Of a DNA stretch of 64,000 nt, positions 9,798 through 19,419 are shown one piece after another. This DNA is from Timaviella obliquedivisa GSE-PSE-MK23-08B (GTDB taxonomy: Bacteria > Cyanobacteriota > Cyanobacteriia > Elainellales > Elainellaceae): contig JAHHII010000002.1 of assembly GCA_019358855.1 (NCBI GenBank), positions 250,690-314,689 of the forward strand. Direction: 5' to 3'. Under the pieces are notes generated by a model that was not told where the DNA came from, did no database searches, and saw only the letters and a list, made by a program, of their open reading frames with translations. A program made the translations under genes and the position numbers. Position 1 is the stretch's first letter. Every line of letters begins with the position of its first letter.

Positions 9798-10634
9798 CTA
9801 TTGCCGCTGGCTTTCAGGCAAAATCAAGTTCTGAATTTTCACCATCATGCTGTCAAGCGCCCAGCCCACCAAGCCGATGTAAACCAGCGCCACAATAATT
9901 TCGCTGACCTGACCATTCTGATAGGCATTCCAAATAAAGAACCCAATGCCCACAATGCCCGACATAACGATTTCTGCCGCAATAATTGCCAACCATGCCA
10001 GCCCGATCGCAATCCTCAATCCAGTGAAAATGTAAGGCAGCGCAGCCGGGAGCAAAATCTTGAAAAAGTACTCTGACCGAGGCAATTGCAACACCTGCGC
10101 CACATTATTGTAATCCTGCGGAATTTGGCGAACACCGACTGCTGTATTAATCAAAATAGGCCAAATTGAAGTGATGAAAATGACAAACAATGCCGCTGGC
10201 TGGTTTTGTTGCAGTGCAGCTAACGCGATCGGCACCCACGCTAAGGGCGGAACAGTCCGCAAAATTTGGAAAATTGGATCAAGCCCTTTTGCAATGCGAC
10301 GATTCATGCCGACGAGAACGCCAAGAGTAACGCCCACTACTGCCGCCAATGAATACCCGATCGCTACCCGCTGCAAGCTATTCCAGATCTGCCAGAATAG
10401 ACCTTTATCAGTGCCGCCGCGATCGTAGAATGGATAGAGAATGAGTATCCAAGTCTCTTGAACTACTCGCACAGGACTGGGCAAATTAGCCCCAGGCAAC
10501 GATGAAAATAGCTGCCAAATTAACAGCAATATGATCATTGCAATCAACGGAGTTAAAACGTCATCTAACCGCTCTCTAAATTTTGAGTTAGATAGAAAAA
10601 AATTGGAACTAGAACGTTTTTGTGAAACAGTCAT
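9798..10634 (-). CDS. nrtB: Nitrate transporter permease NrtB
   Basis: Inner-membrane permease of the nitrate importer, 278 residues with about six hydrophobic helices. The EAA-like coupling loop is seen as LPRSEYFFKILLPAALPYIFTGLRIAIGLAW. The N-terminal basic stretch is followed by the first helix ALIAMIILLLIWQLFSS-like segment. It is 68 bp from nrtA and 64 bp from nrtC, so all four genes read as one operon. It would form a homodimer beneath NrtA and above NrtC/NrtD. Confidence 0.95.
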   Translation of the reverse strand: MTVSQKRSSSNFFLSNSKFRERLDDVLTPLIAMIILLLIWQLFSSLPGANLPSPVRVVQETWILILYPFYDRGGTDKGLFWQIWNSLQRVAIGYSLAAVVGVTLGVLVGMNRRIAKGLDPIFQILRTVPPLAWVPIALAALQQNQPAALFVIFITSIWPILINTAVGVRQIPQDYNNVAQVLQLPRSEYFFKILLPAALPYIFTGLRIAIGLAWLAIIAAEIVMSGIVGIGFFIWNAYQNGQVSEIIVALVYIGLVGWALDSMMVKIQNLILPESQRQ

Positions 10635-10702
10635 CGAAAAATCTCCTAATTCTGAATAACTACAGATGAAATGCCAAATCGAACGATTTAAGCCTGAAGA
10701 AT

Positions 10703-12055
10703 TTAAGCTTTTTTGATCTTCAAACCGTCTAAATACGCCTGGGGATTTTCAGGATCAAACTTGATACCATCAAAAAACTCTTCAACGCCACGGGATGAAC
10801 TGGTAGGAATATCGGCAGCAGCAATACCTGCTTCTTTCGCCGCTTCTTTCCAAATGTCTTCCCGGTTAACGGCATCAATTAGCGTCTTTGCATTAGTGAG
10901 CGTATCGTTGGGCAAAAATCCCCAGCGGACGCTTTCAGTTAAAAACCACAGATCATGGCTCTTGTAGGGGTAGGAAACACTGCCCTTAGAATCTTTCCAG
11001 TACAGAACCGCAAGGGATTGATCATCAATGGTGCGATCGCCCATGTCGTACTTACCCATCAGCGGATCTAATAACACCTTCTCCGGTACGCTAAAGTACT
11101 TCCGCTGTCCCAAAATGGCGGCTAATTCCTGACGATTACTAAAATCATCGCACCACTGCTGCGCTTCCATAATGCCTTTCAGCAATGCCTTGGTTGCCTT
11201 GGGGTTTTTGTCTACCCAGTCCTTCCTCATGCCAAAGTATTCTTCAGGATGGGCTTTCCACATTTCAGCCGTCAAAGCTGCCATGAATCCTGACCCCTCT
11301 GACACAATCCGGTAAGGCCAGGGGTCACCTGTGCTAAAAGCATCCATTGCGCCTCGCTTCATGTCTGCCACGGTTTGAGAAGCCGGAACGGTTAAAAGTT
11401 CCACTTCTGTGTCGGGGTCAATGCCCCCTGCGGCTAACCAATAACGAATCCAAAGCTCCTGGTTTGCTTTAGGAAAAGTGTAAGCCGCCTTAAACCGTGT
11501 TCCCGATGATTTAAGTTGGCTAAAAAAATCTGCTTTCCCCTGAAGCTTTAAACCAATGCCTTTACCCTTGTGTTTGTTTGCCAATGCAATGCCATTACCC
11601 TGAGTATTGAGTTGACAAAGCACGTACATTGGCACCTTCGTATTGTCGGTAATAATGCCTTCTGAAATGAGATAAGGCATAGGCATTTGCCACTGCCCGC
11701 CATCAATTCCACCACCACCTGAGCCAATTTTGACGTTATCTCTGGCAGCACCCCAATTGGCTTGTGCAGAAACTTCAACCTCGGTCATGCCGTACTTAGC
11801 AAAGAAACCTTTCTCCTTGGCAATAATTAACGGAGCCGCTTCCACAATTGGAATATAGCCTAAGCTTGCCGTCTTAACTTCTGGCTCTTCGCCTGCTTTT
11901 ACCGCACTCACTACAGCCACAGCAGCAGAAGATGTGATGCCAGTAATGCTATCAGGAGGATTACCAAGACAGCCTTTAAGGAATAGGGAAGCTGTTGCAG
12001 AAGTCGTTGCAGTGATTAAAAACCGCCGTCGAGAAAAGTTTGAAAACTGGTTCAT
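10703..12055 (-). CDS. nrtA: Nitrate/nitrite-binding lipoprotein NrtA
   Basis: Periplasmic solute-binding lipoprotein of the nitrate importer, 450 residues. The N-terminus combines a twin-arginine-like SRRRF with a hydrophobic run and a lipobox FLKGC (Cys29), so the mature protein is lipid-anchored. [26 protein letters not shown] and [22 protein letters not shown] are NrtA-type ligand-site regions. The start is supported by AAGGAG 7 bp upstream on the minus strand. It is the first gene of nrtABCD, with about 1 kb of upstream non-coding sequence expected to hold the nitrogen-regulated promoter. I found no perfect GTA-N8-TAC NtcA box. Assimilatory reductase genes (nirA, narB), often adjacent in other cyanobacteria, are not in this window. 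Confidence 0.95.
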   Translation of the reverse strand: MNQFSNFSRRRFLITATTSATASLFLKGCLGNPPDSITGITSSAAVAVVSAVKAGEEPEVKTASLGYIPIVEAAPLIIAKEKGFFAKYGMTEVEVSAQANWGAARDNVKIGSGGGGIDGGQWQMPMPYLISEGIITDNTKVPMYVLCQLNTQGNGIALANKHKGKGIGLKLQGKADFFSQLKSSGTRFKAAYTFPKANQELWIRYWLAAGGIDPDTEVELLTVPASQTVADMKRGAMDAFSTGDPWPYRIVSEGSGFMAALTAEMWKAHPEEYFGMRKDWVDKNPKATKALLKGIMEAQQWCDDFSNRQELAAILGQRKYFSVPEKVLLDPLMGKYDMGDRTIDDQSLAVLYWKDSKGSVSYPYKSHDLWFLTESVRWGFLPNDTLTNAKTLIDAVNREDIWKEAAKEAGIAAADIPTSSSRGVEEFFDGIKFDPENPQAYLDGLKIKKA

Positions 12056-12829
12056 AATGTTCTCCTTATCTTATACAAAATTGCCCCCCAGAGTTTTGCT
12101 CTGATCGGGAAAAACAGATATTGCAATCATCTTTGATTAATTTTGGACTTTAGATTTTAGAGTCTAGATTGCGCCTAAAACTCAAAATCTCCAGCCCGAT
12201 CGCATCAAAAGTTGTTAGAAATATCGCTGTGAAATCCATAACGGTTAAAAGCTATTGATAAAAATAATGATTTGCATCAATTTTCTCATCAATGCTTGGA
12301 ACAAACTCGTTAACGAATTACTCATTGCAATAACACTACTGTCTTCGCTCCAATCTTGTCTACAAGAAAAGACATAAGTTCTAAATAAAATCTAAATCAG
12401 ATCAATAAGTAAATCTTTAATTCGCTCGAAGAGTCATCTGAACCTTGCCTGTTGAGAACAACTTAAAATAAAAATAAGTGAGGAATGGAAGGACTTTGCG
12501 CGGTTTTGGCTGATCTTGTAGCATAGGGAAAGTCCAGGGTAGTTGATATCAATAGTTCTATGAATAGCGATCGCTTTCACGTCCTCACAGCGATCGCTTC
12601 TTAGTGAATAGATTCTTAATAGTTAGGAAGTTTTAATTAGAATCTTTGGTTGTTCATAGAGTAAAACTAATAGATGCTTTTGTTCTTTGTCGCAGTAATA
12701 AATTATTTAAAAATCAGTATAGAAGGCGCGCTTCTACCATGTTTTGATCACTGTTTTAATTACTCCAGATGATTAACTTTCAACGTTCTCTCTATAGCAA
12801 TCATCAAGAGTTACCTGATTTGCCAACGC

Positions 12830-12876
12830 AGCTAGAGAGACCTCTCCCCAAACCCCTCTCCTAAAGGAAAGGGGCT
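12830..12876 (+). repeat. Dispersed repeat, copy B
   Basis: Begins agctagagagacctctcccc and continues through aaacccctctcctaaaggaa to ggggct. Its reverse complement matches 4616-4661 with few mismatches, so the two copies lie in opposite orientation about 8.2 kb apart. Such short G/C-run elements are common between cyanobacterial genes. Confidence 0.7.
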
Positions 12877-12935
12877 ATGACTAAACACATAATTTATTGA
12901 AGGAAAGGGGCTATGACTAAACATATAATTTATAC
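12864..12935 (+). repeat. 36-bp tandem duplication
   Basis: The unit aaggaaaggggctatgacta followed by aacacataatttattg (12864-12899) is repeated at 12900-12935 with a few substitutions near its 3' end. The first unit starts inside dispersed repeat copy B, suggesting slippage or a partial re-duplication of that element's edge. Confidence 0.8.
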
Positions 12936-13080
12936 ATAATTTTTTTCAACGAGGCTAATTTCTTGAGGCTCACTCGAAGCTTGGGTCAGTTAGCGATCGC
13001 ATAAAGATTCCATCAAGTGAATTTGCTGAGTTGCTACATGAGCTTAAGCCTGGTAATCTCAGTAAACACACTGATATTCA

Positions 13081-14583
13081 ATGCTACTTTGGTCAGGAAG
13101 CCCGATAGGGTTGGAAGCGATCGATTCTGAGCCGTATTGTTTTCCCCCCTGCCAGCACCCCGATTTAACCTTTTATAACCCTCCTGGTATGAGCAGATTC
13201 AAAGTTGGCACCCTAACCGTCCTTAACTTTAAGTCCCTCCGCGCCAGACCGTTGCAAGGCGACCTCAGCCCAATTGATGCTCGGAACAAGCAGTGGCACA
13301 GTTTCAAAGACGACTACGCTTTAACCGGACTGCGAGACAACCAGCGAGTTCAAATTAATCTCCAGTCCCATGCTTTCGATGCTTACCTTCAACTTATAGA
13401 TAGCCGTACCGGAAAACTTCTGGCTCAAAATGATGATGCTGATCCCCATAGCAGTGATTCTCGGTTGACTTTCAATGTCCGTGAGGGCACTCAGTATATT
13501 TTGCGAGTTACCAGTTACGAACGCGACAAAACGGGACGCTACAAGCTTCAAGCTAACGTTAAGGCGATCGCCCCTAACTTGCGCAACTTCGACGCTAACT
13601 ACGGCTATGGCTTAATCAATGCCTCTGCCGCCGTGGCTCATGCCGCAGGTCAAAAGCTCTTCGCTAATGTCCCTAATAGCCCTAGTTGGAACCTTAACCT
13701 CATTAATGCACCCGCAGTTTGGGCGCAAGGACACACTGGACAAGGCATCATTGTTGCAGTGCTGGATACTGGCGTAAATTACAACCATCCTGATCTGGCT
13801 AGCAACATTTGGGTAAACGCCAGGGAAGTTGCGAACAACGGTATTGACGACGATGGCAATGGCTTTACCGATGACACACGGGGCTGGAGCTTTGTCGATA
13901 CTGACACTAATGATCCCATGGATTTTGATGGCTCTGACAATATTGGACATGGCACCCATGTAGCAGGCACGATCGCTGCTCTCAACAATAACTTTGGCAC
14001 CACGGGAGTCGCACCCAATGCCAAGATTATGCCTATTCGAGTCATTGGCGGCGGCGATGATTTATTGACGGAACGCTTTGATGCTAACTTGGCAGCGGGG
14101 ATTCGCTATGCCGTTAATAATGGCGCGAGGGTGCTGAATATTAGCTTGGGTAATGATCCAGGCGATGCGCCTTTGGTGCAGACTCGCTTAGCGCTAAAGT
14201 ATGCGCGGCAGCTTGGGGCGATCGCCGTCATGGCATCGGGTAACGAACGCCTTGAAGGAGCCACTAGTCCCATTGACCCAGCCTCCTATGCTGTTCAAGG
14301 ACTGGGCATTGCAGTGGGGGCTGTCGATCGCAAACGGGCTTTAGCAGATTTTTCTAATCCCGCAGGTAATCGTCCCCTCAACTTTGTGGTAGCGCCGGGT
14401 GTAGGAATTCGCTCTACCACTTTAGAGGAGAAGTACACTGTGTTTAGCGGAACTTCCATGGCAACGCCTCATGTCGCTGGCATTGTAGCTTTAATGCTTA
14501 GCGCAAACCCCAGTCTCACAGCAACACAGGTTGAAAAAATTCTGACCACCACGACAACGGGCGGGTTGAGCTACGCCGTATAG
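13081..14583 (+). CDS. Subtilisin-like S8 peptidase with N-terminal PPC domain
   Basis: Serine protease of 500 residues. Residues about 65-160 form a pre-peptidase C-terminal (PPC) beta domain (QWHSFKDDYALTGL, VQINLQSHAFDAYLQLID, YILRVTSYE), unusually placed before the catalytic domain. The S8 triad is intact: Asp in VAVLDTGVNYNHPDLA, His in GHGTHVAGTIAA, Ser in FSGTSMATPHVAGI. No signal peptide is visible from the ATG at 13081, and MSRFKVG at 13189 is an alternative start that also lacks one. The true start may therefore be further upstream or the protein may be cytosolic or non-classically exported. Stop TAG is 31 bp from the convergent sir stop. Confidence 0.88.
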   Translation: MLLWSGSPIGLEAIDSEPYCFPPCQHPDLTFYNPPGMSRFKVGTLTVLNFKSLRARPLQGDLSPIDARNKQWHSFKDDYALTGLRDNQRVQINLQSHAFDAYLQLIDSRTGKLLAQNDDADPHSSDSRLTFNVREGTQYILRVTSYERDKTGRYKLQANVKAIAPNLRNFDANYGYGLINASAAVAHAAGQKLFANVPNSPSWNLNLINAPAVWAQGHTGQGIIVAVLDTGVNYNHPDLASNIWVNAREVANNGIDDDGNGFTDDTRGWSFVDTDTNDPMDFDGSDNIGHGTHVAGTIAALNNNFGTTGVAPNAKIMPIRVIGGGDDLLTERFDANLAAGIRYAVNNGARVLNISLGNDPGDAPLVQTRLALKYARQLGAIAVMASGNERLEGATSPIDPASYAVQGLGIAVGAVDRKRALADFSNPAGNRPLNFVVAPGVGIRSTTLEEKYTVFSGTSMATPHVAGIVALMLSANPSLTATQVEKILTTTTTGGLSYAV

Positions 14584-14614
14584 GGGTGGTCAAGTCTTGG
14601 GGCTGAAGGGCAGA

Positions 14615-16528
14615 TTATTTGAGCGTTTCTAAGTAGGCTTCGATCGCCGCAGTTGCCACTTCTGTCATCGGCTTACCCTGAGCAACAGCCGCTGCCTTCA
14701 GCCGTTCATAAAGTCCATCGCCCATGTCGATGCGACGGCGAACTTTAGATTTTCCATTGGCTTTCACAACGACGGGCTGATAGGTGGCGATCGATTCTCG
14801 CAGTGCATCGAAGCCAACTCGGTGGCAGAAGTCGCCAAAGCTTTCATCCAGCTGCCGAGCGTTTTTAAAGGTCACAAACAACGGCTCAAGGGTTTTCTCC
14901 AAATCGTCGATTTGCAAGCTAGCAATAAACGGCTCTGCTAAACGAGTTTGGTGAGGGTCGGCTCCTAACCAAAACTCATATACTCCTGGCGATCGTCCGA
15001 CAAATCCCATCTCTGCCAGGTACGGACGAGCGCAACCATTCGGGCAGCCTGTCATCCGAATCACAAAATGGTCTTCGGGTAACCCAACTTTAGCAAGTAC
15101 GGCTCGAATTCGATCCAAAATGCCCGGTAGCGCCCGTTCCGATTCTGTTGTCGCCAAGCCGCAAGTGGGCAGGGCTGGGCAAGCCATAGAGTAGCGCACT
15201 AAGGGATCAAGAGCGCTTTCTTTCTGAATCCCACAGCGATCGAGAATGGCTTGAATCTCGGCTTTATGCTCCGGATCAATATCGTAAAGGACAACGTTTT
15301 GGCTAGGAGTGAGGCGCATGGGCAGCGCAAACTTTTCGGCAATTTCTCGGAGTGCTGTTTTTAGCTGAAACGCGCCTTCATCCTTGACTCGACCATTTTC
15401 AATCGAAATACCCAAGAACAGCTTGCCGTCCCCTTGCTCATCCCAACCCAGAAAATCTAGATACTTGAATGCAGGCAACGGCTTAAAGGGCTGAACCGCT
15501 TTACCAAAGTAGCCCTCAACAGTTGTGCGGAATTTTTCCACGCCCCAATCGTGCAATAGGTACTTCATCCGGGCATGACGACGATTAACGCGATCGCCGT
15601 AGTCTCGCTGAGTTGCCACGATCGCCTTGAGCAAGTCGTAAACATCTGCTTTATCAACATAGCCAATCGGGTCTGCAATTCGCGCAAACGTCTCTTCTTT
15701 ATTGTGAGTGCGTCCTAAACCGCCCCCAGCATAGACGTTGAAGCCTTCCAACTCACTTTGTGCATTGGTCATGACCACCAAGCTGACATCCTGCGAGAAC
15801 AAATCAATGGAATTATCGCCAGGAACCGTGACTGCACACTTAAACTTGCGCGGCATATAATGATCGCCGTAAATTGGCTCTTCAGAATCCTTAATAATGG
15901 TGCCGTTGCCGTTGCGGTGCAGCGCAGCAGTCATTTCAGGATTTGGTTCAGAAGTAATTGCCTTTTCGCCATCTAGCCAAATTTCGTAATAGGCTCCAGT
16001 TTGCGGAGTCAGTAAGTCAGCAATGTTATCGGCGTACTCTCTGGCATAAACATACTCAGGACGATTCTTGTAGACCGCTGGGGGTGCCATGACGTTGCGG
16101 CTCACATCACCACAGGCTCCTAGAGTAGAACCCATGCTGCGGACAATAGTCGCGATCGCTGTTTTTAGGTTTTTCTTCAGAATGCCGTGAATTTGAAAGC
16201 CTTGGCGAGTGGTTACCCTCAGCGTATGATTGCCGTACTCTTCTGAAAGCCGATCGAGAGTCAGATAAAGCTGGGCTGGAATAAAGCCCCCTGGATTACG
16301 GGTGCGCAGCATGAACTGATAGTCTTTTTCCTGACCTTTAACTCGATTATCTCGGTTGTCTTGTTGATACGAGCCGTGATATTTGAGGATTTGAATGCCA
16401 TCCTCGCTAAAATGCGTCGTATCTTGTTGAATTTCAGTCGCAACTGGTTCCCGCAGCCGATGACTGCGTTCTTTGAGATTTTCGATCTTGGAGATTTTGG
16501 CGACGGGTGATATAGGGGTGCTAACCAT
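14615..16528 (-). CDS. sir: Ferredoxin-sulfite reductase with ribbon-helix-helix-like C-terminal tail
   Basis: Six-electron reduction of sulfite to sulfide with ferredoxin as donor, for cysteine synthesis. The 637-residue protein has duplicated sulfite/nitrite-reductase ferredoxin-like halves, the sirohaem-contacting [10 protein letters not shown] and [13 protein letters not shown], and the siroheme/4Fe-4S ligands as C-x5-C (CPALPTC) and C-x3-C (CPNGC). Length and [12 protein letters not shown] favour Sir over the shorter ferredoxin nitrite reductase NirA, despite the nearby nrt genes. From about residue 590 a tail [18 protein letters not shown] then [17 protein letters not shown] resembles an RHH DNA-binding fold, and it is not part of the catalytic core. 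Confidence 0.92.
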   Translation of the reverse strand: MVSTPISPVAKISKIENLKERSHRLREPVATEIQQDTTHFSEDGIQILKYHGSYQQDNRDNRVKGQEKDYQFMLRTRNPGGFIPAQLYLTLDRLSEEYGNHTLRVTTRQGFQIHGILKKNLKTAIATIVRSMGSTLGACGDVSRNVMAPPAVYKNRPEYVYAREYADNIADLLTPQTGAYYEIWLDGEKAITSEPNPEMTAALHRNGNGTIIKDSEEPIYGDHYMPRKFKCAVTVPGDNSIDLFSQDVSLVVMTNAQSELEGFNVYAGGGLGRTHNKEETFARIADPIGYVDKADVYDLLKAIVATQRDYGDRVNRRHARMKYLLHDWGVEKFRTTVEGYFGKAVQPFKPLPAFKYLDFLGWDEQGDGKLFLGISIENGRVKDEGAFQLKTALREIAEKFALPMRLTPSQNVVLYDIDPEHKAEIQAILDRCGIQKESALDPLVRYSMACPALPTCGLATTESERALPGILDRIRAVLAKVGLPEDHFVIRMTGCPNGCARPYLAEMGFVGRSPGVYEFWLGADPHQTRLAEPFIASLQIDDLEKTLEPLFVTFKNARQLDESFGDFCHRVGFDALRESIATYQPVVVKANGKSKVRRRIDMGDGLYERLKAAAVAQGKPMTEVATAAIEAYLETLK

Positions 16529-16673
16529 TGCAACTAACTCAACAAATTTTAAGGTTCGGCAAACAAACTCAGATTCTTCGGTATCCCGAGCGGGTTTAGG
16601 TAGAATTAGGTTTTAGATATAGATTCTAGCATTACACTCTTTTGTCCAAGCGATCGCCCTCCTTAGAAAAGCT

Positions 16674-17384
16674 TTAGGCTTGCTTTAGACTGTCAATCGA
16701 ATCAGCCAACGGAATCAGCCTTTCTAAAGCTAACTCTGAAGCCACTTGAACCAACGTGCTTAAATCTGTAGGGTCTGCCAGATGAGGAATGCAGCCCAAG
16801 ATTGGCTTTTGAGTCAAGTTTTGAATCATTTCGACCGATGCCCATTCTTCTAACTCATGGGCATGACAAGGCTCAACACAGTTCAGCACAATGCCTTTAA
16901 GGTGAACGCGGGCTTGCGTTGCCAAAGCCACATTAGCCACAGATTGAGCGATCGCTCCCCGGTTTACAGCAACCACCAGCACGGTCGGAATTCGCCAGTC
17001 CCAAGCTAAGTCTGCCATTGTTGTCTCACGGGCGATTGCCATGCCCAGCCCGCCTAGCCCTTCTACTAGTACAAACTCTCGCTGTCGGGTCAAGGTTTCA
17101 AATTGCTTCCAAGCTTTATCTAGTTCTACCTTACGCCCTTCGTAGGCGGCTGCATTGGGCGGTGAGAGAGGCGCTAAAAAGTGAACAGGGTTAATTTCCT
17201 CAAGGGTTTGGTCTAAGGCAAACAAACGAGTGTATAGCTCGCGATCGCCAGTGCCACATTGAATAGGCTTCATCAGTCCCAATGTCTGTGAATTGCAGTA
17301 ACGATGCCAGTAGGCAGTAAGGGCAGTCATTAAAACTGTCTTCCCCACTCCTGCATCTGTTCCAGCAATTAGTAATGTACTCAT
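16674..17384 (-). CDS. bioD: ATP-dependent dethiobiotin synthetase BioD
   Basis: Closes the ureido ring of dethiobiotin from 7,8-diaminopelargonate, CO2 and ATP. I start it at the ATG at 17384 (MSTLLIAGTDAGVGKT) because the P-loop GTDAGVGKT then sits at the very N-terminus as in all BioD. An upstream in-frame ATG at 17432 would add 16 residues. The substrate lysine region (MKPIQCG) and VEGLGGLGMAIARE are present. 236 residues, single gene, 145 bp downstream of sir on the same strand and about 195 bp before tRNA-Pro on the opposite strand. Confidence 0.93.
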   Translation of the reverse strand: MSTLLIAGTDAGVGKTVLMTALTAYWHRYCNSQTLGLMKPIQCGTGDRELYTRLFALDQTLEEINPVHFLAPLSPPNAAAYEGRKVELDKAWKQFETLTRQREFVLVEGLGGLGMAIARETTMADLAWDWRIPTVLVVAVNRGAIAQSVANVALATQARVHLKGIVLNCVEPCHAHELEEWASVEMIQNLTQKPILGCIPHLADPTDLSTLVQVASELALERLIPLADSIDSLKQA

Positions 17385-17578
17385 GATTAAAATTATTCCG
17401 TCACGCCGTGTCCAGTTTTTTAACCATTGCATACTGAAACGCGCATTTCAACTCATATTTTTCATCTGCTCTGAGAAGAAAAAGTGCAGATTTTAGAAAA
17501 CTTTCTGAATCAACTACTTTAATTTTTTAATTTAGTTACCGAAGAGACAAAGTGTCATAGAATAAAGACTGACTGTAA

Positions 17579-17652
17579 CGGGATGTAGCGCAGCTTGGTA
17601 GCGCGCCTGCTTTGGGAGCAGGATGTCGCAGGTTCGAATCCTGTCATCCCGA
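17579..17652 (+). tRNA. tRNA-Pro (anticodon UGG)
   Basis: 74 nt. The acceptor stem CGGGATG pairs with CATCCCG, discriminator A. The D arm contains AGCGCAGCTTGGTAGCGC, the anticodon arm is CCTGC-TTTGGGA-GCAGG with TGG, and the T arm is CGCAGGTTCGAATCCTG. CCA is not encoded. The 3' end points at an integrase gene 119 bp downstream, so this tRNA is the likely attachment site of the element to its right, with the gene regenerated by the element's copy of the 3' end. Confidence 0.97.
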
Positions 17653-17701
17653 CTTGGTTTCAGCGGTTTCAGCAGTGTCTGAGATTTCTGAAATCAAAAA
17701 T

Positions 17702-17739
17702 AGGTGTTCAAAGTCGTTCTAAATTGTTCCTTATCGTTC
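17702..17739. promoter_or_regulatory. Four GTTC iterons at exact 10-bp spacing beside attL
   Basis: GTTC occurs at 17706, 17716, 17726 and 17736, each 10 bp apart, between the tRNA and the integrase start. The 28-bp core 17702-17729 is repeated with few mismatches in the same orientation at 19250-19277, bracketing the integrase and the gene after it. Position and phasing suggest arm-type binding sites for integrase or a directionality factor. Confidence 0.6.
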
Positions 17740-17771
17740 TGCGATTTAAGGAATAAGTAAGGAACGCATTA

Positions 17772-18890
17772 ATGGCAAATAATTTAGACCGGGCACGCCT
17801 TGCCAAAGAGCAGGCGATCGCCCAAATTAATTCTCGTCTTGAACTAAGCGCTGTCCCCGTGCGAGTTTACCTGAAAGGGATCAATGCGCTGGTTCTGCAA
17901 GCTACTTTGCCCAAAAAACCAGGGCAGGGAGAGGGGAAAAAACAGTATTGTTTAAGCCTTGGACTTGCAGCTAATGCTGATGGACTGAGGCGAATTGAAG
18001 CCGAGGCACAGCGTTTAGGCAGCTTGATTACACTAGGGCGATTTTCTTGGAGCCTGTATTTAGATGAGGTAGAACCAGAAGTACAAAAGGATTCTCCTAA
18101 AGCGATCGCCGAATGGATTGAAGCCTTTAAATGCAGCCACATGCAGCGCTACAAAATTCAAGAGCGCACCTGGCACGATACCTGGCAAATCACGTTTGAG
18201 AAATTGCCTCAGCAGTGCGAACTCAGTGAAGCCGCGATTCTGGCAGTCATTGAGCAAACTCAACCCCATACTCGGATGCGAGAATTGACCGTGCAGCGGC
18301 TGCAAGCGCTGATTAAATTTATGGAGTTTCCGCTAGATATCAAGCCTTATCAGGGGAACTACAATCAGCAGTCGCTTCAACCTCGCACTTTACCGAGCGA
18401 TGAATTAATTTTGAAGTGGCGAGACCAGATACCCAACAAGGGCTGGCGGGATGTCTTTGGGCTGCTAGCAACGTTTGGAATTCGCCCTCATGAAGCGTTC
18501 TTTTGTCGTTTTGTGGATGATTATAAATTAGAGGTCATGAGCGGCAAAACTAATCGCAGAATTGCTCGTGCTATTCATCCAGAGTGGGTAGAGAAGTGGA
18601 ACCTGCAAGCGTTTATTTTGCCTCATGTGAAGGGGCGTGTGCTACGGGATTATGGGCAGCGCTGTAGTTGCCAGTTCTGGCGTTATAAAGTGCCATTTGT
18701 GCCCTATGATTTACGCCATGCTTGGGCGATTCGAGCAACAGTCGTGATGCGCTTGCCCTATGCGATTACGGCTAAGGCGATGGGGCACTCCATCCAGGTT
18801 CACACAAACACCTATCACCGTTGGATTTCAGAGATGGTAGGCGACCAAGTGTATGACGAAATGGTATTAAATTTTGAGCGAAAAAGATGA
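17772..18890 (+). CDS. Tyrosine site-specific integrase
   Basis: Phage-type tyrosine recombinase that would integrate and excise the element at tRNA-Pro. The 372-residue protein has an N-terminal core-binding region and a C-terminal catalytic domain with Arg238 in FGIRPHEA, Arg315 in PYDLRHAWAIR (Tyr replacing the common first His), His339 in MGHS, and the nucleophile Tyr348 in NTYHRW. These are all residues needed for activity. ATG at 17772. It is convergent with the small gene at 18905 (14 bp between stops). The family is common in cyanobacterial islands next to tRNAs. Confidence 0.93.
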   Translation: MANNLDRARLAKEQAIAQINSRLELSAVPVRVYLKGINALVLQATLPKKPGQGEGKKQYCLSLGLAANADGLRRIEAEAQRLGSLITLGRFSWSLYLDEVEPEVQKDSPKAIAEWIEAFKCSHMQRYKIQERTWHDTWQITFEKLPQQCELSEAAILAVIEQTQPHTRMRELTVQRLQALIKFMEFPLDIKPYQGNYNQQSLQPRTLPSDELILKWRDQIPNKGWRDVFGLLATFGIRPHEAFFCRFVDDYKLEVMSGKTNRRIARAIHPEWVEKWNLQAFILPHVKGRVLRDYGQRCSCQFWRYKVPFVPYDLRHAWAIRATVVMRLPYAITAKAMGHSIQVHTNTYHRWISEMVGDQVYDEMVLNFERKR

Positions 18891-18904
18891 TGAATTTAGC
18901 GTCA

Positions 18905-19243
18905 CTAAGACGATGACGATATTGATTGCCGAGCTGCATCAAGTTTTTTGAAGTATTTCGCTAGAGCCTTCCGGCAACCTTCAACGTTATACTCCCAGAC
19001 TGGGCGATCGCTCAGTCCGACGTTGCGAATTTCGCCTTTGATCTCGCTAAAGGCACCCGCCAAGCGTAATTTCTTAAGGTGCTGCTGCGATCGCACCCCT
19101 TCAGTTTTCAGAGCCGCCCACGCCTCATAGGGGCGCAGCCAACCTGTTAAGTCTTCTCTAAAGTGAGGAGACTCAATTTGGTCTAGCCGCGCTTCAATGT
19201 TTTTGAGCGTGATTAAAACTTGAGCCAAGAGTTGATCGGACAT
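18905..19243 (-). CDS. Small DNA-binding-like protein, candidate excisionase/directionality factor
   Basis: 112 residues: an N-terminal helix (LLAQVLITLKNIEARLDQI) then a compact segment WLRPYEAWAALKTEGVRSQQHLKKLRLAGAF that could be a winged-helix/MerR-like excisionase fold. Not recognised as a named family. It lies directly after the integrase on the opposite strand, and its promoter side carries the second GTTC iteron array (19250-19277), both typical for a recombination directionality factor. That role is inference from place and size only. Confidence 0.6.
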   Translation of the reverse strand: MSDQLLAQVLITLKNIEARLDQIESPHFREDLTGWLRPYEAWAALKTEGVRSQQHLKKLRLAGAFSEIKGEIRNVGLSDRPVWEYNVEGCRKALAKYFKKLDAARQSISSSS

Positions 19244-19249
19244 TGCAGC

Positions 19250-19277
19250 AGGTGTTCACAGTCGTTCAAAACTGTTC
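19250..19277. promoter_or_regulatory. Second GTTC iteron array, direct repeat of 17702-17729
   Basis: GTTC at 19254, 19264 and 19274, again at 10-bp spacing, inside 28 bp that match 17702-17729 at all but four or so positions. It lies 6 bp upstream of the minus-strand start at 19243 and in the divergent promoter region shared with the regulator gene at 19420, so it could be an integrase arm site, an operator, or both. Confidence 0.6.
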
Positions 19278-19419
19278 TCTGATGATTATTAAATATTGAA
19301 TCTGTAAAGTCAATATGCAAAATTAATATTTGTTTTATCAAATCTGATATTTGCAAAAAACAAAAAGCGATCTACCAATTGAATTTAGTATCAAGGAATC
19401 GATCGCGCTAGTTTTCAAT

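Larger units (their letters stand above)
12056..13080. other. 1-kb intergenic region upstream of nrtA and the subtilisin gene
   Basis: No gene is supported here. The nrtA-proximal 400 bp is AT-rich and should contain the nitrate-regulated promoter; a 5-bp dyad TGTCT-N8-AGACA lies at 12357-12374, of unknown meaning. HIP1-type octamers occur near 12571 and 12590. Positions 12830-12935 hold a dispersed repeat and a 36-bp tandem duplication, described separately. The last 100 bp before 13081 show no clear ribosome site for the protease gene. Confidence 0.6.

Noticed and set aside
12357-12374. TGTCT-N8-AGACA dyad upstream of nrtA as an NtcA or NtcB site
   Set aside because: It does not match GTA-N8-TAC, is far from the start, and 5-bp arms occur by chance; left as a note only.
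14615-16528. Ferredoxin nitrite reductase NirA, expected next to nrtABCD
   Set aside because: Length, [12 protein letters not shown] and the C-terminal tail fit sulfite reductase; NirA is shorter.
19351-19419. TTG start for the 19420 regulator
   Set aside because: The ATG at 19420 keeps the divergent promoter and iteron region non-coding; extra residues show no family sense.
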